Origin: Arabidopsis thaliana
Taxonomy: Eukaryota; Streptophyta; Magnoliopsida; Brassicales; Brassicaceae
Length of the DNA: 64,000 nt
Reading direction: 5' to 3'
Assembly (NCBI RefSeq): GCF_000001735.4
Contig: NC_003071.7
Coordinates: 3,713,151 to 3,777,150, forward strand
The number at the start of each line of letters is the position of its first letter. The first letter of the stretch is position 1. The position numbers and the translations under genes are program-made. The notes under the pieces are model-generated. The model was given only the letters and a program-made list of their open reading frames with translations. It was not told the DNA's origin and did not search any database. Of the stretch, positions 1 through 12,200 are shown one piece after another.

Positions 1-3000
1 GCACTAACCAAGCTTCTTCTTGCTTTTCAAAGATTAGATACGGAAGCCGAAGTTTGTATTAGTCTTTGGCTTTGTATCTTCTGAAAAGGAAACACTACTT
101 ACGCTTTTAAGATCCAGTTACTGTTCTAGTTCTTTTACTCAATCAGACACATGAAGTCTAGTCATATTTGACTCCAAAACACTAACCAAACTTCTTCTTG
201 ATTCTCAAAGCTTTGATGGTGTAGTCAAAGTCCGTAGGAGTCTTTGGCTTTGTATCTTCTAACAAGGAAACACTACTTAGGCTTTTAAGAGCCGGTTGCG
301 GTTCTAGATCTTATACTCAATCATACAACTGACATCTAGTTATATTTGACTCCAAAATACTAACCAAGCTTCTTCTTGCTTCTCAAAGCTTTGATGGTGA
401 AGCCGTTGGCTTTGTATCTTCTAACAAGGAAACAATACTTAGGCTTTCAAGATCTGGTTGCGGTTCTAGTTCTTATAATTAATCATACACATGACATATT
501 GTCATATTTCACTCCAAAACACTAACTAAGCTTCTTTTTGCTTCTCAAAACTTTGATGGTGACACCAAAGTCCGTATGAGTCTTTGGCTTTCTATCTTGT
601 AATAAGGAAACATTATTTAGGCTTTCAAGATCTGGTTGCGATTCTAGTTCTGATACTCAATCATACAGATGACATCTATTCATATCTGACTCCAAAACAC
701 TAACCAAGCTTCTTTTGAATTCTCAAAGCTTTGATGGTGTAGCCGAAGTCTGTATGATTCTTTGGCTTTGTATCTTTTAACAACGAAATATTACTTAGGC
801 TTTTAAGATCCTTTTACGGTTCTAGTTCTTATACTCAATCACACACATGACCTCTTGTCATATTTGACTCCAAAACACTACCCAAGCTTCTTCTTGCTTC
901 TCAAAGCTTTGATGGTGTAGCTGAAGTCCGTATGAGTACTTGGCTTTGTATCTTCTAACCAGGAAACACTACTTAGGCTTTTAAAATCCGTTTGCGGTGC
1001 TAGTTGTCATACTCAATCATACATATAACATCTAGTCATATTTGACTCCAAAACACTAAGTAATCTTTTTATTGCTTCTCAAAGCTTTGATGGTGTAGCC
1101 GAAGTCTGTATGAGTCTTTGGCTTTGTATCTTCTAACAAGGAAACACTACTTAGGCTTTTAAGATCCAGTTGTGGTGCTAGTTCTTATACAAAATCATAC
1201 ACATGACATCTAGTCATATTTCATTCCAAAACACTAAACAAGCTTCTTCTTGCTTCCCAAAGCTTTGATGGTATAGTCGAAATCCGTATGAGTCTTTGGA
1301 TTTGTATCTTCTAACAAGGAAACAGTTCTTAGGCTTTTAAGATTCGGCTGCGTTCTAGTTCTTACACTCAATCATACACATGATATCTAGTCACATTTGA
1401 CTCCAAAACACTAACCAAGCTTCCTCTTGCTTCTCAAAGTTTTGATGGTGTAGGTGAAGTCCGTATGAGTGTTTGGTTTTGTATCTTCTAACAAGAAAAC
1501 ACTACTTAGGCTTTTTAAGATCTGATTGCGGTTCTAGTTCTTATACTCAATCATAGACATGACATCTAGTCATATTTGACTGCAAAACAATAACCAAGCT
1601 ACTTCTTGCTTCTCATAGCTTTGATGGTGTAGCCAAAGTCCGTATGAGTCTTTGGTTTTGTATCTTCTAGCATGGAAACAAAACTTTAGCTTTTAGGATC
1701 TGGTTGTGCTTCTAGTTCTTATAATCAATCATACACATGACATCTAGTCATATTTGACTCTAAAACACTAACAAGCTTCTTCTTGCTTTTCAAAGCTTTG
1801 ATGGTGAAGCCGAAGTCCGTATGAGTCTTTGGCTTTGTATCTTCTAAGAAGGAAACAATATTTAGGCTTTCAAGATCCGGTTGCGTATTTCTTAGACTTA
1901 ATCATATACATGACATATAGTCATATTTATCTCCAAAACACTAACTAAGCTTTATTTTGCTTCTCAAAACTTTGATGGTGAAGCTGAAGTCCGTATGAGC
2001 CTTTTGCTTTCTATCTTCTAACAAGGAAACACTACTTAGGCTTTCAAGATCCGATTGTGATTCTAGATCTTATACTCAATCATACACATGACATCTAGTC
2101 ATATATGACTCCAAAACACTAACCAAGCTTCTTTGTGCTTCTCAAACCTTTGATGGTGTAGTCGAAGTCCTTATGACTCTTTGGATTTGTATCTTCTAAC
2201 AAGAAAACATTACATAGGATTTTAAGATTAGTTTGCAGTTCTAGTTCTTATACTCAATCATACACATGACATCTAGTCATATTTGACTCCAAAACACTAA
2301 CCAAGCTTCTTCTTACTTCTCAAAGCTTTGATGGTGGAGCTGAAGTCCGTAGGAGTCTGTGGCTGTGTATCTTCGACAAGGAAACACTACTTAGGCTTTT
2401 AAGATCCTGTTAGGGTTCTAGTTCTTATACTCAATCATACACATGACCTTTTGTCATATTTGACTCCAAAACACTACCCAACCTTCTTCTTGCTTCTCAA
2501 AGCTTTGATGGTGTAGCTGAAGTCCGTATGAGTATTTGGCTTTGTATATTCTAACAAGGAAACATTACTTAGGCTTTCAAGATTCAGTTATTGTTCTAGT
2601 TCTTTACTTAATCATAAACATGAAACCTAGTCATATTTGACTCCAAAACAGTAACAAAACTTCTTCTTGCTTCTCAAAGCTTTGATGGTGTAGGCAAAGT
2701 CCGTATGAGTCTTTGGCTTTGTATCTTCTAACAAGGAAACACTACTTAGGCTTTAAAGATCCGGTTGCGGTTCTAGTTCTTATACTCAATCATAAAAATG
2801 ACATCTAGTCATATTTGACTCGAAAATACTAACCAGGCTTCTTCTCGCTTCTCAAAGCTTTGATAGTGAAGCTGAAGTCCGTATGAGTCTTTGGCTTTGT
2901 ATCTTCTAACAAGGAAACTCAAGATCCGGTTGCGGTTCTAGTTCTTATACTCAATCATACACATGACATATACTCATATTTCACTCTAAAACACTAACTA

Positions 3001-3672
3001 GGCTTCTTTTTGCTTCTCAAAAATTTGATGGTGATGGCGAAGGCCGTATGAGTCTTTGGCTTTCTATCTTCTAACAAGGAAACAATACTTAGGCTTTCAA
3101 GATCCAGTTGCAATTCTAGTTTTTATACTCAATCATACACATGACATCTAGTCATATCTGACTCCAAAATACTAACCAAGCTTCTTCGTGCTTCTCAAAG
3201 CTTTGATGGTGTTGTCGAAGTCCGTAGGAGTCTTTGGATTGGTATCTTCTAACAAGGAAACATTACATAGGATTTTAAGATTAATTTGCGATTCTAGTTC
3301 TTATAGTCAATTATACACATGACATCTAGTCATATTTGACTCCAAAACACTAACCAAGCTTCTTCTTACTTCTCAAAGCTTTGATGGTGTAGCCCAAGTC
3401 CGTATGAGTCTTTGGCTTTGTATCTTCTAACAAGGAAACACTACTTAGGCTTTTAAGATTCGGTTGCGGTTCTAGTTCTTATACTCAATCATACAAATGA
3501 CATCTAGTCATATTTGACTCCAAAATACTAACCAAGCTTCTTCTTGCCTCTTATAGCTTTGATGGTGTAGTCGAAGTCCGTATGAGTCTTTGGATGTGTA
3601 ACTTCTAGCATGGCAACACAACTTTAGCGTTTTGGTTCCGGTTGCAGTTCTAGCTCTTATACTCAATCATTC
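1..3672. repeat. Centromeric ~178-bp satellite array, about 20 monomers
   Basis: Tandem head-to-tail copies of a ~178-bp unit run from the first base. Each contains recognisable blocks such as CTTCTTGCTTCTCAAAGCTT, GATGGTGTAGCCGAAGTCCG and TACTCAATCATACACATGAC, which I recognise as the Arabidopsis centromere satellite (pAL1/pAa/pAge group). Monomers vary at many positions. A few are shorter, for example the one near 400 lacks about 17 bases between the GATGGTGAAGCC block and TTGGCTTTG, and the one near 2915 lacks the CACTACTTAGGCTTT block. No gene is present. In other Arabidopsis species this repeat is the substrate for CENH3 nucleosomes; whether this stretch is active centromere cannot be told from sequence. 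It ends at a solo LTR. Confidence 0.95.
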
Positions 3673-4250
3673 CGATGTATTCCTATTTTTACTGTTTTTA
3701 GTTATGTTTTAGATATAGGATTTTAAGTCTTTTTGTTATGTTTAGAATGTTTTTAGAGTCTTTTCGGGTATTTTATGGAGAGGGACAACATTGGAGATGA
3801 GGAGACATTTTGGAGCAAAAGCTAAGGAAAAGAAGCTAAAGGACGAATTCACTTTCAGAATCAGTCGAGAGTGTCGATCAACACACGCTTGGTTTTGATC
3901 GACACCAATTGCGGCCCAGAGAAGTCCATCACGCTTTTAAGTTTGAAAAATTGGAAAATTGCCCCTGAAGACTTTCCTATTTTCATTATTGGTCTTGAAG
4001 GTTTTATAGGTCATATATATAGTTTTAGAGGTCATTGTTTAGACCTAAGAACTTTTTATTATCTTGTTTCACAACCTCTAATCTTCTATTTGCTTACTTT
4101 GTTTTCTTTTTACTTTCTTATATTCTCTTCTAGCTTAATCATGACACTTAGCTCAATGTGTGAACAAAAGGACTATGGAATCCGACCCTTAAATACTGCA
4201 ATTGATTTCTTATTTGAGAGAGAGGTTTTAAGACAATTTAAACCATATCA
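3673..4250 (+). mobile_element. Solo Athila-type LTR inserted in satellite
   Basis: A 578-bp non-satellite block sits inside a monomer. Its start (GATGTATTCCTATTTTTAC) and end (TTAAACCATATCA) match the start and end of the LTR at 6998-8965 read on its own strand. It also contains the inverted TGTCGATCAACAC / GATCGACACC motif near 3873-3905 that is typical of Athila LTRs. The flanks are CATTC (3668-3672) and CATAC (4251-4255), a 5-bp target duplication with one mismatch. The first base of the LTR is C where TG is expected. No internal retrotransposon sequence follows, so this is a solo LTR left by LTR-LTR recombination. A 135-codon open frame across it is not a gene. Confidence 0.85.
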
Positions 4251-5536
4251 CATACACATGACATCTAGTCATATTTGACTCCAAAACACTAACGAAGCTT
4301 CTTCTTGCTTCTCAAAGCTTTGAAGACGTAGCCAAAATCTATATGAGTCTTTGGCATTGTATCTTCTAACAACGAAACACTACTTAGCTTTTAAGATCCC
4401 GTTGCAGTTCTAGTTCTTATACTCAATAATACACATGACATCTAGTAATATTTAACTCCAAAACACTAACCAAGCTTCTTCTTTGTTCTTAAAGCATTGA
4501 TGGTGAAGCCAAAGTCCGTATGAGTCTTTGGTTTTGTATCTTCTAACTAGGAAACACTACTTAGGCTTTCAAGATCGGATTGCGGTTCTAGTTCTCATAC
4601 TCATTCATACACATCACATCTACTCATATTTGACAATAAAACACTAACCAACCTTCTTCTTGCTTCCAAAAGCTTCGATGGTGTAGCCGAAGTCCGTATG
4701 AGTCTTTGGCTTTGTATCTTCTAGCATGGAAACACAACTTTAGCTTTAGGGATTCGGTTGCGGTTCTAGTTCTTATACGCAATCAAATACATGACATCTA
4801 GTCATATTTGACTCCAAAACACTAACCAATATTCTTCTTGCTTCTCAAATATTTGAAGGTGTAGCCGAAATCCGTATGAGTCTTTGGCTTTGTATCTTCT
4901 AACAAGGAAACACTACTTAGCTTTTAAGATCCGGTTGCTGTTCTAGTTTTTATACTCAATCATACACATGATATCAAGTCATATTCGACTCCAAAACACT
5001 AACCAAGCTTCTTCTTGCTTCTCAAAGCTTTGATGGTGTAGCCAAAGTCCATATGAGTCTTTGGCTTTGTATCTTATAACAAGGTAACACTACTTAGGCT
5101 TTTAAGATCAGGTTGCAGTTTAAGTTCTTATACTCAATCATACACATGACATCAAGTCATATTCGACTCCAAAACACTAACCAACCTTCTTCTTGCTTCT
5201 CAAAGCTTTGATGGTGAAGCCAAAGTTCGCATGAATATTTGGCTTTGTATCTTCTAACAAGGAAACACTACTTAGGCTTTCAAGATCCGGTTGCGGTTCT
5301 TGTTATCATACTGAGTCATACACATGATATCTACTCATATTTGACTCCAAAACACTTACCAAACTTCTTCTTCCTTTTCAAAGCTTCGATGGTGTAGCCG
5401 AAGTTCATATGAGTCTTTGGCTCTGTATCTTCTAGCATCGAAACACAACTTTTCCTCTTAAGATCTGATTGCGGTTCTAGTTCTTATACTTAATCATAAA
5501 CATGAAATCTAGTCAGATTTGTCTCCAAACACTATT
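4251..5536. repeat. Centromeric ~178-bp satellite array, about 7 monomers
   Basis: Continuation of the satellite after the solo LTR. Monomers between about 4940 and 5290 carry diagnostic bases GACATCAAGTCATATTCGAC and GTTTAAGTTCTTATACTC. These resemble the A. thaliana consensus, whereas surrounding monomers read GACATCTAGTCATATTTGAC and GTTCTAGTTCTTATACTC. The array stops abruptly at CTCCAAACACTA. Confidence 0.93.
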
Positions 5537-6226
5537 ATGGCAGATCATGTTCACCAGGCAATGACCCAAAATAAGATCTTGGTCTATTTGAGATTGTTCC
5601 TTTTAATCGTAATCAAAGATGTTTTCTTGTTTCTTGTTTCTTTTCTGAACAAATTGAAGAACCTAATGGACCGAACACATCCTACGAAAGATATCGGAAC
5701 ACCAAAACCAGAAAGAATGAAAGTAGAGCTAATTGCGAGAGTTCCTCGTTAAAAGTGCAAGCTGTAATTCTACGTTTCAGAATCCCACTTAATAATTTCC
5801 TCAAAAAATGAAATCTGCTTTTCGTAAGACGTGTCTTTAGAATACTGTTCAAAACAAGTAAAAAATTTCAAGGAGTAAAGGATTTGATGGGAATTCCGGG
5901 TCGAAGAAGAGGCAGATCAAAATATGGTGCAAAAAAACCCAAATCGATATGAATGGAAGATGCCTCTGGAACTAGTATTGGTCAGTCGGTGGAACAATCA
6001 CAACGTTACGCCCTAAAATATCAACTATCTCAATCCCCAAGTAATTGTTTAATATAAAGAGATTCGTCGCCCCGTCTGAGAAGGTCACGCTCTATTTTGC
6101 CTAGAAATAAGATCTCTAGGCGGTCCATTTCGGTCGGGCTAGATCGGGGGTTCGAAATGTCCAGCGCGTCCCGCCTCTCGTTCAAGAAGTCGAAAAAGCC
6201 TTTTGAGGAGAGTAGGCGAAGCTTCT
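5537..6226. other. Non-satellite insert in the satellite array, origin unknown (organellar DNA is a candidate)
   Basis: A ~690-bp stretch unrelated to the satellite. Satellite stops at CCAAACACTA and resumes at AAGCTTCTTCTTGCC, so only about three satellite bases are missing and no target duplication or terminal repeat is visible. That pattern fits end-joining capture of a foreign fragment. The right half (about 6060-6200) is GC-rich compared with its surroundings. An open frame of 77 codons (5519-5752) overlaps the left junction but I recognise nothing in it. The texture suggested plant mitochondrial DNA to me, but I could not match it to a named organellar gene. Confidence 0.5.
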
Positions 6227-6997
6227 TCTTGCCTCACAAAGATTTCATGGTCTAACCGAAATAAGTATTAGTCTTTGGCTTTGTATCTTCTAACAAGGAA
6301 ACACTACTTTGCTTTTAAGATTTGGATGTGGTTCTAGTTCTTATACTCAATCATACACATGACATATACTCATATTTGACTTCAAAACACTAACCAAGCT
6401 TCTTCTTGCTTCTCAAAGCTTTGATGGTGTAGCGGAAATCCGTATGAGTCTTTGGCTTTGTATCTTCTAACAAGGAAACACTACTTATCTTTTAAGATCC
6501 AGTTGTGGTTCTAATTCTTATACTCAATCATACACATGAAATCTAGTCATATTTGACTCCAAAACACTAACCAAGCTTCTTCTTACTTTTCAAAGCTTTG
6601 CTGGTTTAGCCGAATTCCGTATGAGTCTTTGGCTTTGTATCTTCGAACAAGGAAACACTCCTTAGGCTATTAAGATCAGTTGCGGTTCTAGTTCTTATAC
6701 TCAATCATACACATGACATCTAGTCATATTTGACTCCAAATCACTAATCAAGCTTCTTCTTACTTCTCAAAACTTTGATGGTGTTGTCAAAATCTGTATG
6801 AGACTTTAGATTTGTTTCTTCTAACAAGGAAACACTACATAGGCTTTCAAATCCGGTTGTGGTTCTAGTTCTTATACTGAATCATACACATGACATCTAG
6901 TCATATTTGACTCCAAATAACTAACCAAGCTTCTTCTTGCTTCTCGAGGCTTTGATGGTGAAGCTGAAGTCCGTATGAGTCTTTGCCTTTGTATCTT
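6227..6997. repeat. Centromeric ~178-bp satellite array, about 4 monomers
   Basis: The satellite resumes after the insert with the same ~178-bp unit and orientation. One monomer near 6740-6850 shares the rarer features CTTCTTACTTCTC and ACTACATAGG with monomers near 2200 and 3260. It ends inside GTATCTT, where an LTR begins. Confidence 0.93.
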
Positions 6998-8965
6998 TGA
7001 TATAGGTCAAATTGCCTTAAGCCCACTCTCTCAAATAAGAGAACGATTGCAGCACTTAAGGGTCGAATTCCACAAAGCTCTCGGATCACATAATAGACCA
7101 AGGTTTTGAATCTACATATACATTTTTGGTAGGGTTTTTGGCAAAAAATCCCTCACATATTTACTATTTTCAATATGAGTCCTTACTAATTTAATCTCAA
7201 TCAAATACTTTATAACTAAAAACTTACAATTAGTTTAATTGCATTAATTAGTTGAATTAACTCTTTCCTAAATTTTTATTCTCAATGAAATCATTTTTTA
7301 TTGAACTATATTCGATTGAGGCTAATTTCCTAAAATCTATATATCGACATTAAATATAAATATCTAATTTTTCTGTCACTATATTTTTTTATATATCTAA
7401 TTTTGCTTTTAGTTTATATATAAAACACATATAGTTAATAAAATATTAAATTTTTTCGCATCTGATGAAATTTAAATTTTTTAAAACAAACATATAATAC
7501 TCCATCGATGAAAAAAAAAGTTTTAAAGGTCCCACATTGCTCAAAAAAAAAAGAGGAAATCGTTAAGAGTCATACGAATTAGCAAGAACTTTAATTTTAC
7601 TTCGGTCCTTTATTTTAAATAACTAAAAGTTTAAAAGTTTTCAAAAATATTTTATATATTTAAACTTTTAAAAAGTGAAACTCTATAACAAATATTTAAA
7701 TATTAATGATTTTAAAATTTTATTAAGATTTAATTTCACCAGACGAGGTTAAAATGATGTTTAATTTCACGAGACAAGGTTATATGGTGGGATGGGTTTG
7801 GATCGATATTGATACGGGATGATATACTATGGACGAAATCCTAAAATTAACAATCAAAATACAATTATACTATTTTAAACGCTAATTTTTTTTTAATTAG
7901 TTATAAAAATCATATAGAGGTGTATCATAGTATCATACATAAAAAACAATAGCATGTATCTATAGATCATCTTTAATACAAAAATATTATTTTTTATTTA
8001 ATAAAAATATAGGGTCTTTGATGTACCTCTTGCATATGTTATATATATAAATAATATTAATTAAAATAAAAATATCTAATTTTCTAACAAAATTATCGAC
8101 CCCTGTGTGCTGCGGGTCAATATCTAAATTATACAAGTTCTAGATCTTTATTAACTCTAAAAAACCCAAACCAAAAAAATAAATACTGAATTTTAATATT
8201 AAACTAACAAATATGAGAAAACAAAACATGAATTGTCCAAGATTTACAAAGATAAAAATTATGTGTGAAGAATATATAATTTATATAGAATTAATAATTC
8301 CTATAAAAAATATCTATAACTTCTTAATGAACATATCCACCCGCGGTGTACCGCGGGTCAATATCTAGTTAAGCTAAGTAAAATAGTGATGAAAATAAAA
8401 AGAAACAGAAGAAAGCAATAGCAGATTGTGAGGTTGTAAGACAAGAAAGTAAAAACGTCAGGCTTAGGGTATTGTCAGAAAACTATTGGTTAGTAGATCT
8501 AATAATAGCTAGGTTGTTATCGAACCATTCTTAAACTCAAACTCTAATTTTTGAATAACCAGTGGCGTTTCGCGAAACTCCCAATGCCTATAGCTAAGAA
8601 TAACCGGAGAAGCCGAGAGATCTTATACTTATACATGCATTCTAAACGAGTTCAATTGTTCACCTTAGTAGATAGGCCGATTCTTATTACACACCTATAA
8701 CCGAGGCTCATCAAATAATTAAATCCAACTACAGATACTTATGGCGGGTATATCTATTGTTTGGATTCAAGTTCTAGGTGATCAAGCTAAAACTAGCATT
8801 AAGAACAATTAAAGATGAAGAATTCTAAAATACTCCATTATCTCCAAATGAATCCCAAACATGTTAAGACCTTAAGTGGATTAGAAAAGACTCTAGAAAT
8901 AACAAATAGACTATAAAACATATACCTAAAACATAGTTAAAACATGTAAAAATAGGGATATATCA
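6998..8965 (-). mobile_element. Solo Athila-type LTR (minus strand) with a Helitron inside
   Basis: Read on the minus strand the element starts TGATATATCCCTATTTTTAC and ends CCTATATCA, so it has the canonical TG...CA termini. It is bracketed by a perfect 5-bp target duplication, ATCTT at 6993-6997 and 8966-8970, and the satellite continues in register across the site. Removing the 1258-bp Helitron at 7111-8368 leaves about 710 bp, similar to the other LTRs of this family here (3673-4250, 27354-27670, 27812-28963). There is no internal region, so it is a solo LTR. Confidence 0.92.
7111..8368 (+). mobile_element. Non-autonomous Helitron nested in the solo LTR
   Basis: The 5' end is TCTACATATACATTTTTGG and the 3' end is a GC-rich hairpin (CCCGCGGTGTACCGCGGG) followed by TCAATATCTAG, the standard Helitron arrangement of TC start, hairpin and CTRR end. 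It lies between A (7110) and T (8369). The undisturbed LTR at 27552-27571 reads TTAGCTTAATTCAAAACC, which is the reverse complement of the rejoined flanks, so the A^T target and both ends are fixed to the base. There is no coding capacity and the interior is very AT-rich. A second, degraded hairpin end lies inside at about 8099-8127. Confidence 0.93.
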
Positions 8966-9289
8966 ATCTTCTAACAAGTAAACACTATAGTGGTGGATCT
9001 AGAACATTTTTTTATATAGGACACCATAAATTATTTATAAATAACGATATAAATGAAATATGTAATATAAGATTTCTAAAGTGTTGCATGTACAACTTTT
9101 CATAAATTTTGTATTGATTTTGAAGTATATTTATGAAATCATAAGAATATTTAATTATTTTGTGAAAACAATTACTTGCACACATATAGCCATTAAGAAA
9201 AGAAAAGTAAACTAAATTTAGGAAAATAAACATACAATTAGTATCGATGATGATAGGATACTGAGATTATAGAAAAGGAAAAAAAAAGT

Positions 9290-12200
9290 TTTGTGTGTAT
9301 CCACTTGTGTGTTCCATGATCTCATTCTTGCACCCGTTGTTAGTCTATCATGAATTGCAAGCCAAGTGATGAAAGAGAACTTCGGTGTAGCTTCCGAGAA
9401 CCAAATCCCTTTCGCCCATCTGCAGATTGGTTTTTCAACTCTCAGCATTTTCCAAGTTTCATTTGAGGAGAAGTTGTGTTTAAAACCTGTCTTCCATTTC
9501 CATAGAATCAAATCTTCCTCTTCAACCTTCCTCCTCACCCTTGTTTCCCTGATGACCTCTTCCACTCTATTTAAAGTCTCCACTCTATGCCGTCTACCTC
9601 TGTGAGAGGCCAAAACGTCACCCACTGTGGCTTCTTTTGTAATACCCAAATCAATGCACCCTCGATCTCCAAAAGTATCAAATAAGTTCCCCAAAGAGGA
9701 CCATGTATCATACCAAAAGGATGTCCCTTTGCCACTTTTTATTTCAACCTGATAGAAATCCTTTGCCAAGTCTCTAAGCTTTAAGAGTTTCCTCCACATC
9801 CAAGAACCTTGAGATGAATTTCCCTTGACTGTCCAAAACGTTTTTTTCCGAATTAAATAGGCATGAATCCACTTACTCCACAGAGACGTTGGTGCTGCAA
9901 ATAAACGCCAAATTAGCTTCAGACCACAAACTTTGTTTGTCTCTTTGAGAGGTCGAAGACCTAGTCCTCCTTCTCTAATCGGCAAACAAACTACATCCCA
10001 CGATATCTTAGCTTTAGAAGGATTTAAATCAGGCCCACTCCAGAGAAAAGCAGAACAAAGTTGTTGAATCTCTTTAATACAAGCGCCGGGTAAGCTGAAT
10101 GTTGAAGACCAAAAGTTTGTGATGCTCATCAAGACCGCTCTTATCAACTGCAATCTCCCTGCATAAGATAGAAATCTACGCGTCCAAGAGCTTATTCTGG
10201 TTCTGATTTTCTCTACTAGAGGAAGATAATCATGAGCTGACATAGCTTTAGTCATCAAAGGTAACCCCAAATACCGTACTGGCAGCTTACCTGTTGCAAA
10301 TGGAAAACTCCATTGAATGGCAGCTTGAGTAGTAGGGTCAATCCCTGCCATATAGAGAGTAGATTTCTCAATACTAATTCTCAAACCCGAGCATTTTGCA
10401 TAACCATCAAAAACAGAGATAATTTCCTCGATCGACTTCTTTGTCCCTTCTGCAAAAACCATTAAGTCATCTGCAAAACACAAGTGCGTGAGAAGAACAT
10501 TGCGACATTGTGGGTGATAACCAACCTTTCCCTCCATTGCCGCCTTATTGATCATTTGGGTTAACACATTCATGCAGATCACAAACAAGTAAGGTGATAA
10601 AGCACAACCCTGTCTTAACCCTCTCTTACTCCCAAAAAACCCCGGAAGCTCACCATTGATTTGAACTGAGAACGTAGCTGTTGATATGCAGAGATGGATC
10701 CAGTGAATGTATTTGGTCGGGAAGTGCATAGCCTTAAAAGTGTTCAGCAGAAAAGTCCATTGTACCGAATCGAAAGCTTTTGAAATATCAATCTTCATGG
10801 CACACCTAGGGGAGATGTCGTCTTTGTGATAGTTTTTAACAATCTCGGACGCCAACAAAACATTCTCTAGTAAGAGTCTGTTTTTTATGAACGCAGACTG
10901 ATTTGGCGAGATAAGCTCCGGCAAGTAGAAGCTTCAACCTATTGGCCAATATCTTAGATATAACCTTGTAGAGAACGTTACAACAAGATATCGATCGATA
11001 ATCTTTCATTATTTTGGCATCTTCTTTTTTTGGAATCAGAGCAAGGATCGTTGTGTTTATACCTTTTGGAAGGAAACCCTTAATGAAGAAAGATTGAATC
11101 GCAGTCGTGAAATCATCGCCAATGACTAACCATGCCGATTTAAAAAATTCACTCGTATAGCCGTCTGGACCGGGAGCTTTGTTCGCTGGCATTGCAAAGA
11201 GAACCTGCCTAACTTCTGCAGCAGTGACTTCCTTTTCAAGCATTATCTGTTGAGCCTCAGTACATTTGAAAGGTAGACAATGTTCCAAAGTCTCAGCAGT
11301 CATTTCTTCATAATCCAAAGGTACATGGCCTAAGAAATCCGAGAAAAAATGCTCTGCTTCCTTCTTTATTTCATCTTGACTAGATGCAATTGTTCCATCC
11401 TCACATTGTATTTCCCAGATTGTGTTTATTGACTCCCGTAACTTAGCTGCATTGAAAAACGTTTTGTTGTTTTTATCCCCCACGTCAAGCCAATGCAGCT
11501 TTGACTTTTGCTTTAGAAATGACTCTTCCAGCTCTGACAAATGAGACCACTTTCTATAAGCTTCTGTTTCGTCCTGTGATGCTGCATCAGTCGGACAAGA
11601 CAAAGTTTCACTCTGTTTCTTACATAGATCTTCAAAAGCTGCTTTTACTCTCTTGTGCAAATCACCAAGTTTCTCCCTACTTAACTGTCTGATATGAGGT
11701 TTCAGATTTTTGAGCTTCTTGGCAAACCGGAATATTGCAGAAGTAGAGTGAAACAGGGTTGGTGTATCTTGCCAATAAGATTGCAAAAGGGGTTGAAACT
11801 CTGGCATCGTAGCGTTTGAATTTGTGAACTTAAACGGTTTCCTTTTTACCACTTTCTCTCTTTGGATTTGAATTCTGCAGCGGAGATGGTCTGAACAACC
11901 GCCTGGTTCAAAAACGCAATACCCTTGTGAGTAGTGGTTGAGCCATTCACTATTGATAAGAACCCTGTCAAGCTTCTTACAGATTACCCCCTCATCTCTC
12001 TTGTTACTCCAAGTGAATAACGGACCATGAGATCCTAAATCCATTAGTGAACAATCTCTGATAACCTCTTGAAAATCTCTCATACCTACTGGAATAGTAG
12101 GCATGGTTTCGAAATTTGAATGTTCTACTCCATCCAATATCTCGTTAAAATCACCCATAAGCAGCCATCTTTTATTTCTAAACAATGGCGAATCCTGGTG

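Noticed and set aside
1..3672. CRISPR-like array
   Set aside because: Unit is ~178 bp, contiguous and without unique spacers; it is eukaryotic centromere satellite.
3871..4278. 135-codon open frame on the plus strand
   Set aside because: It lies within a solo LTR and crosses into satellite; no domain, and the homologous LTRs lack the frame.
5519..5752. 77-codon open frame as a real gene
   Set aside because: It begins in satellite and crosses the junction; nothing recognised in the product.
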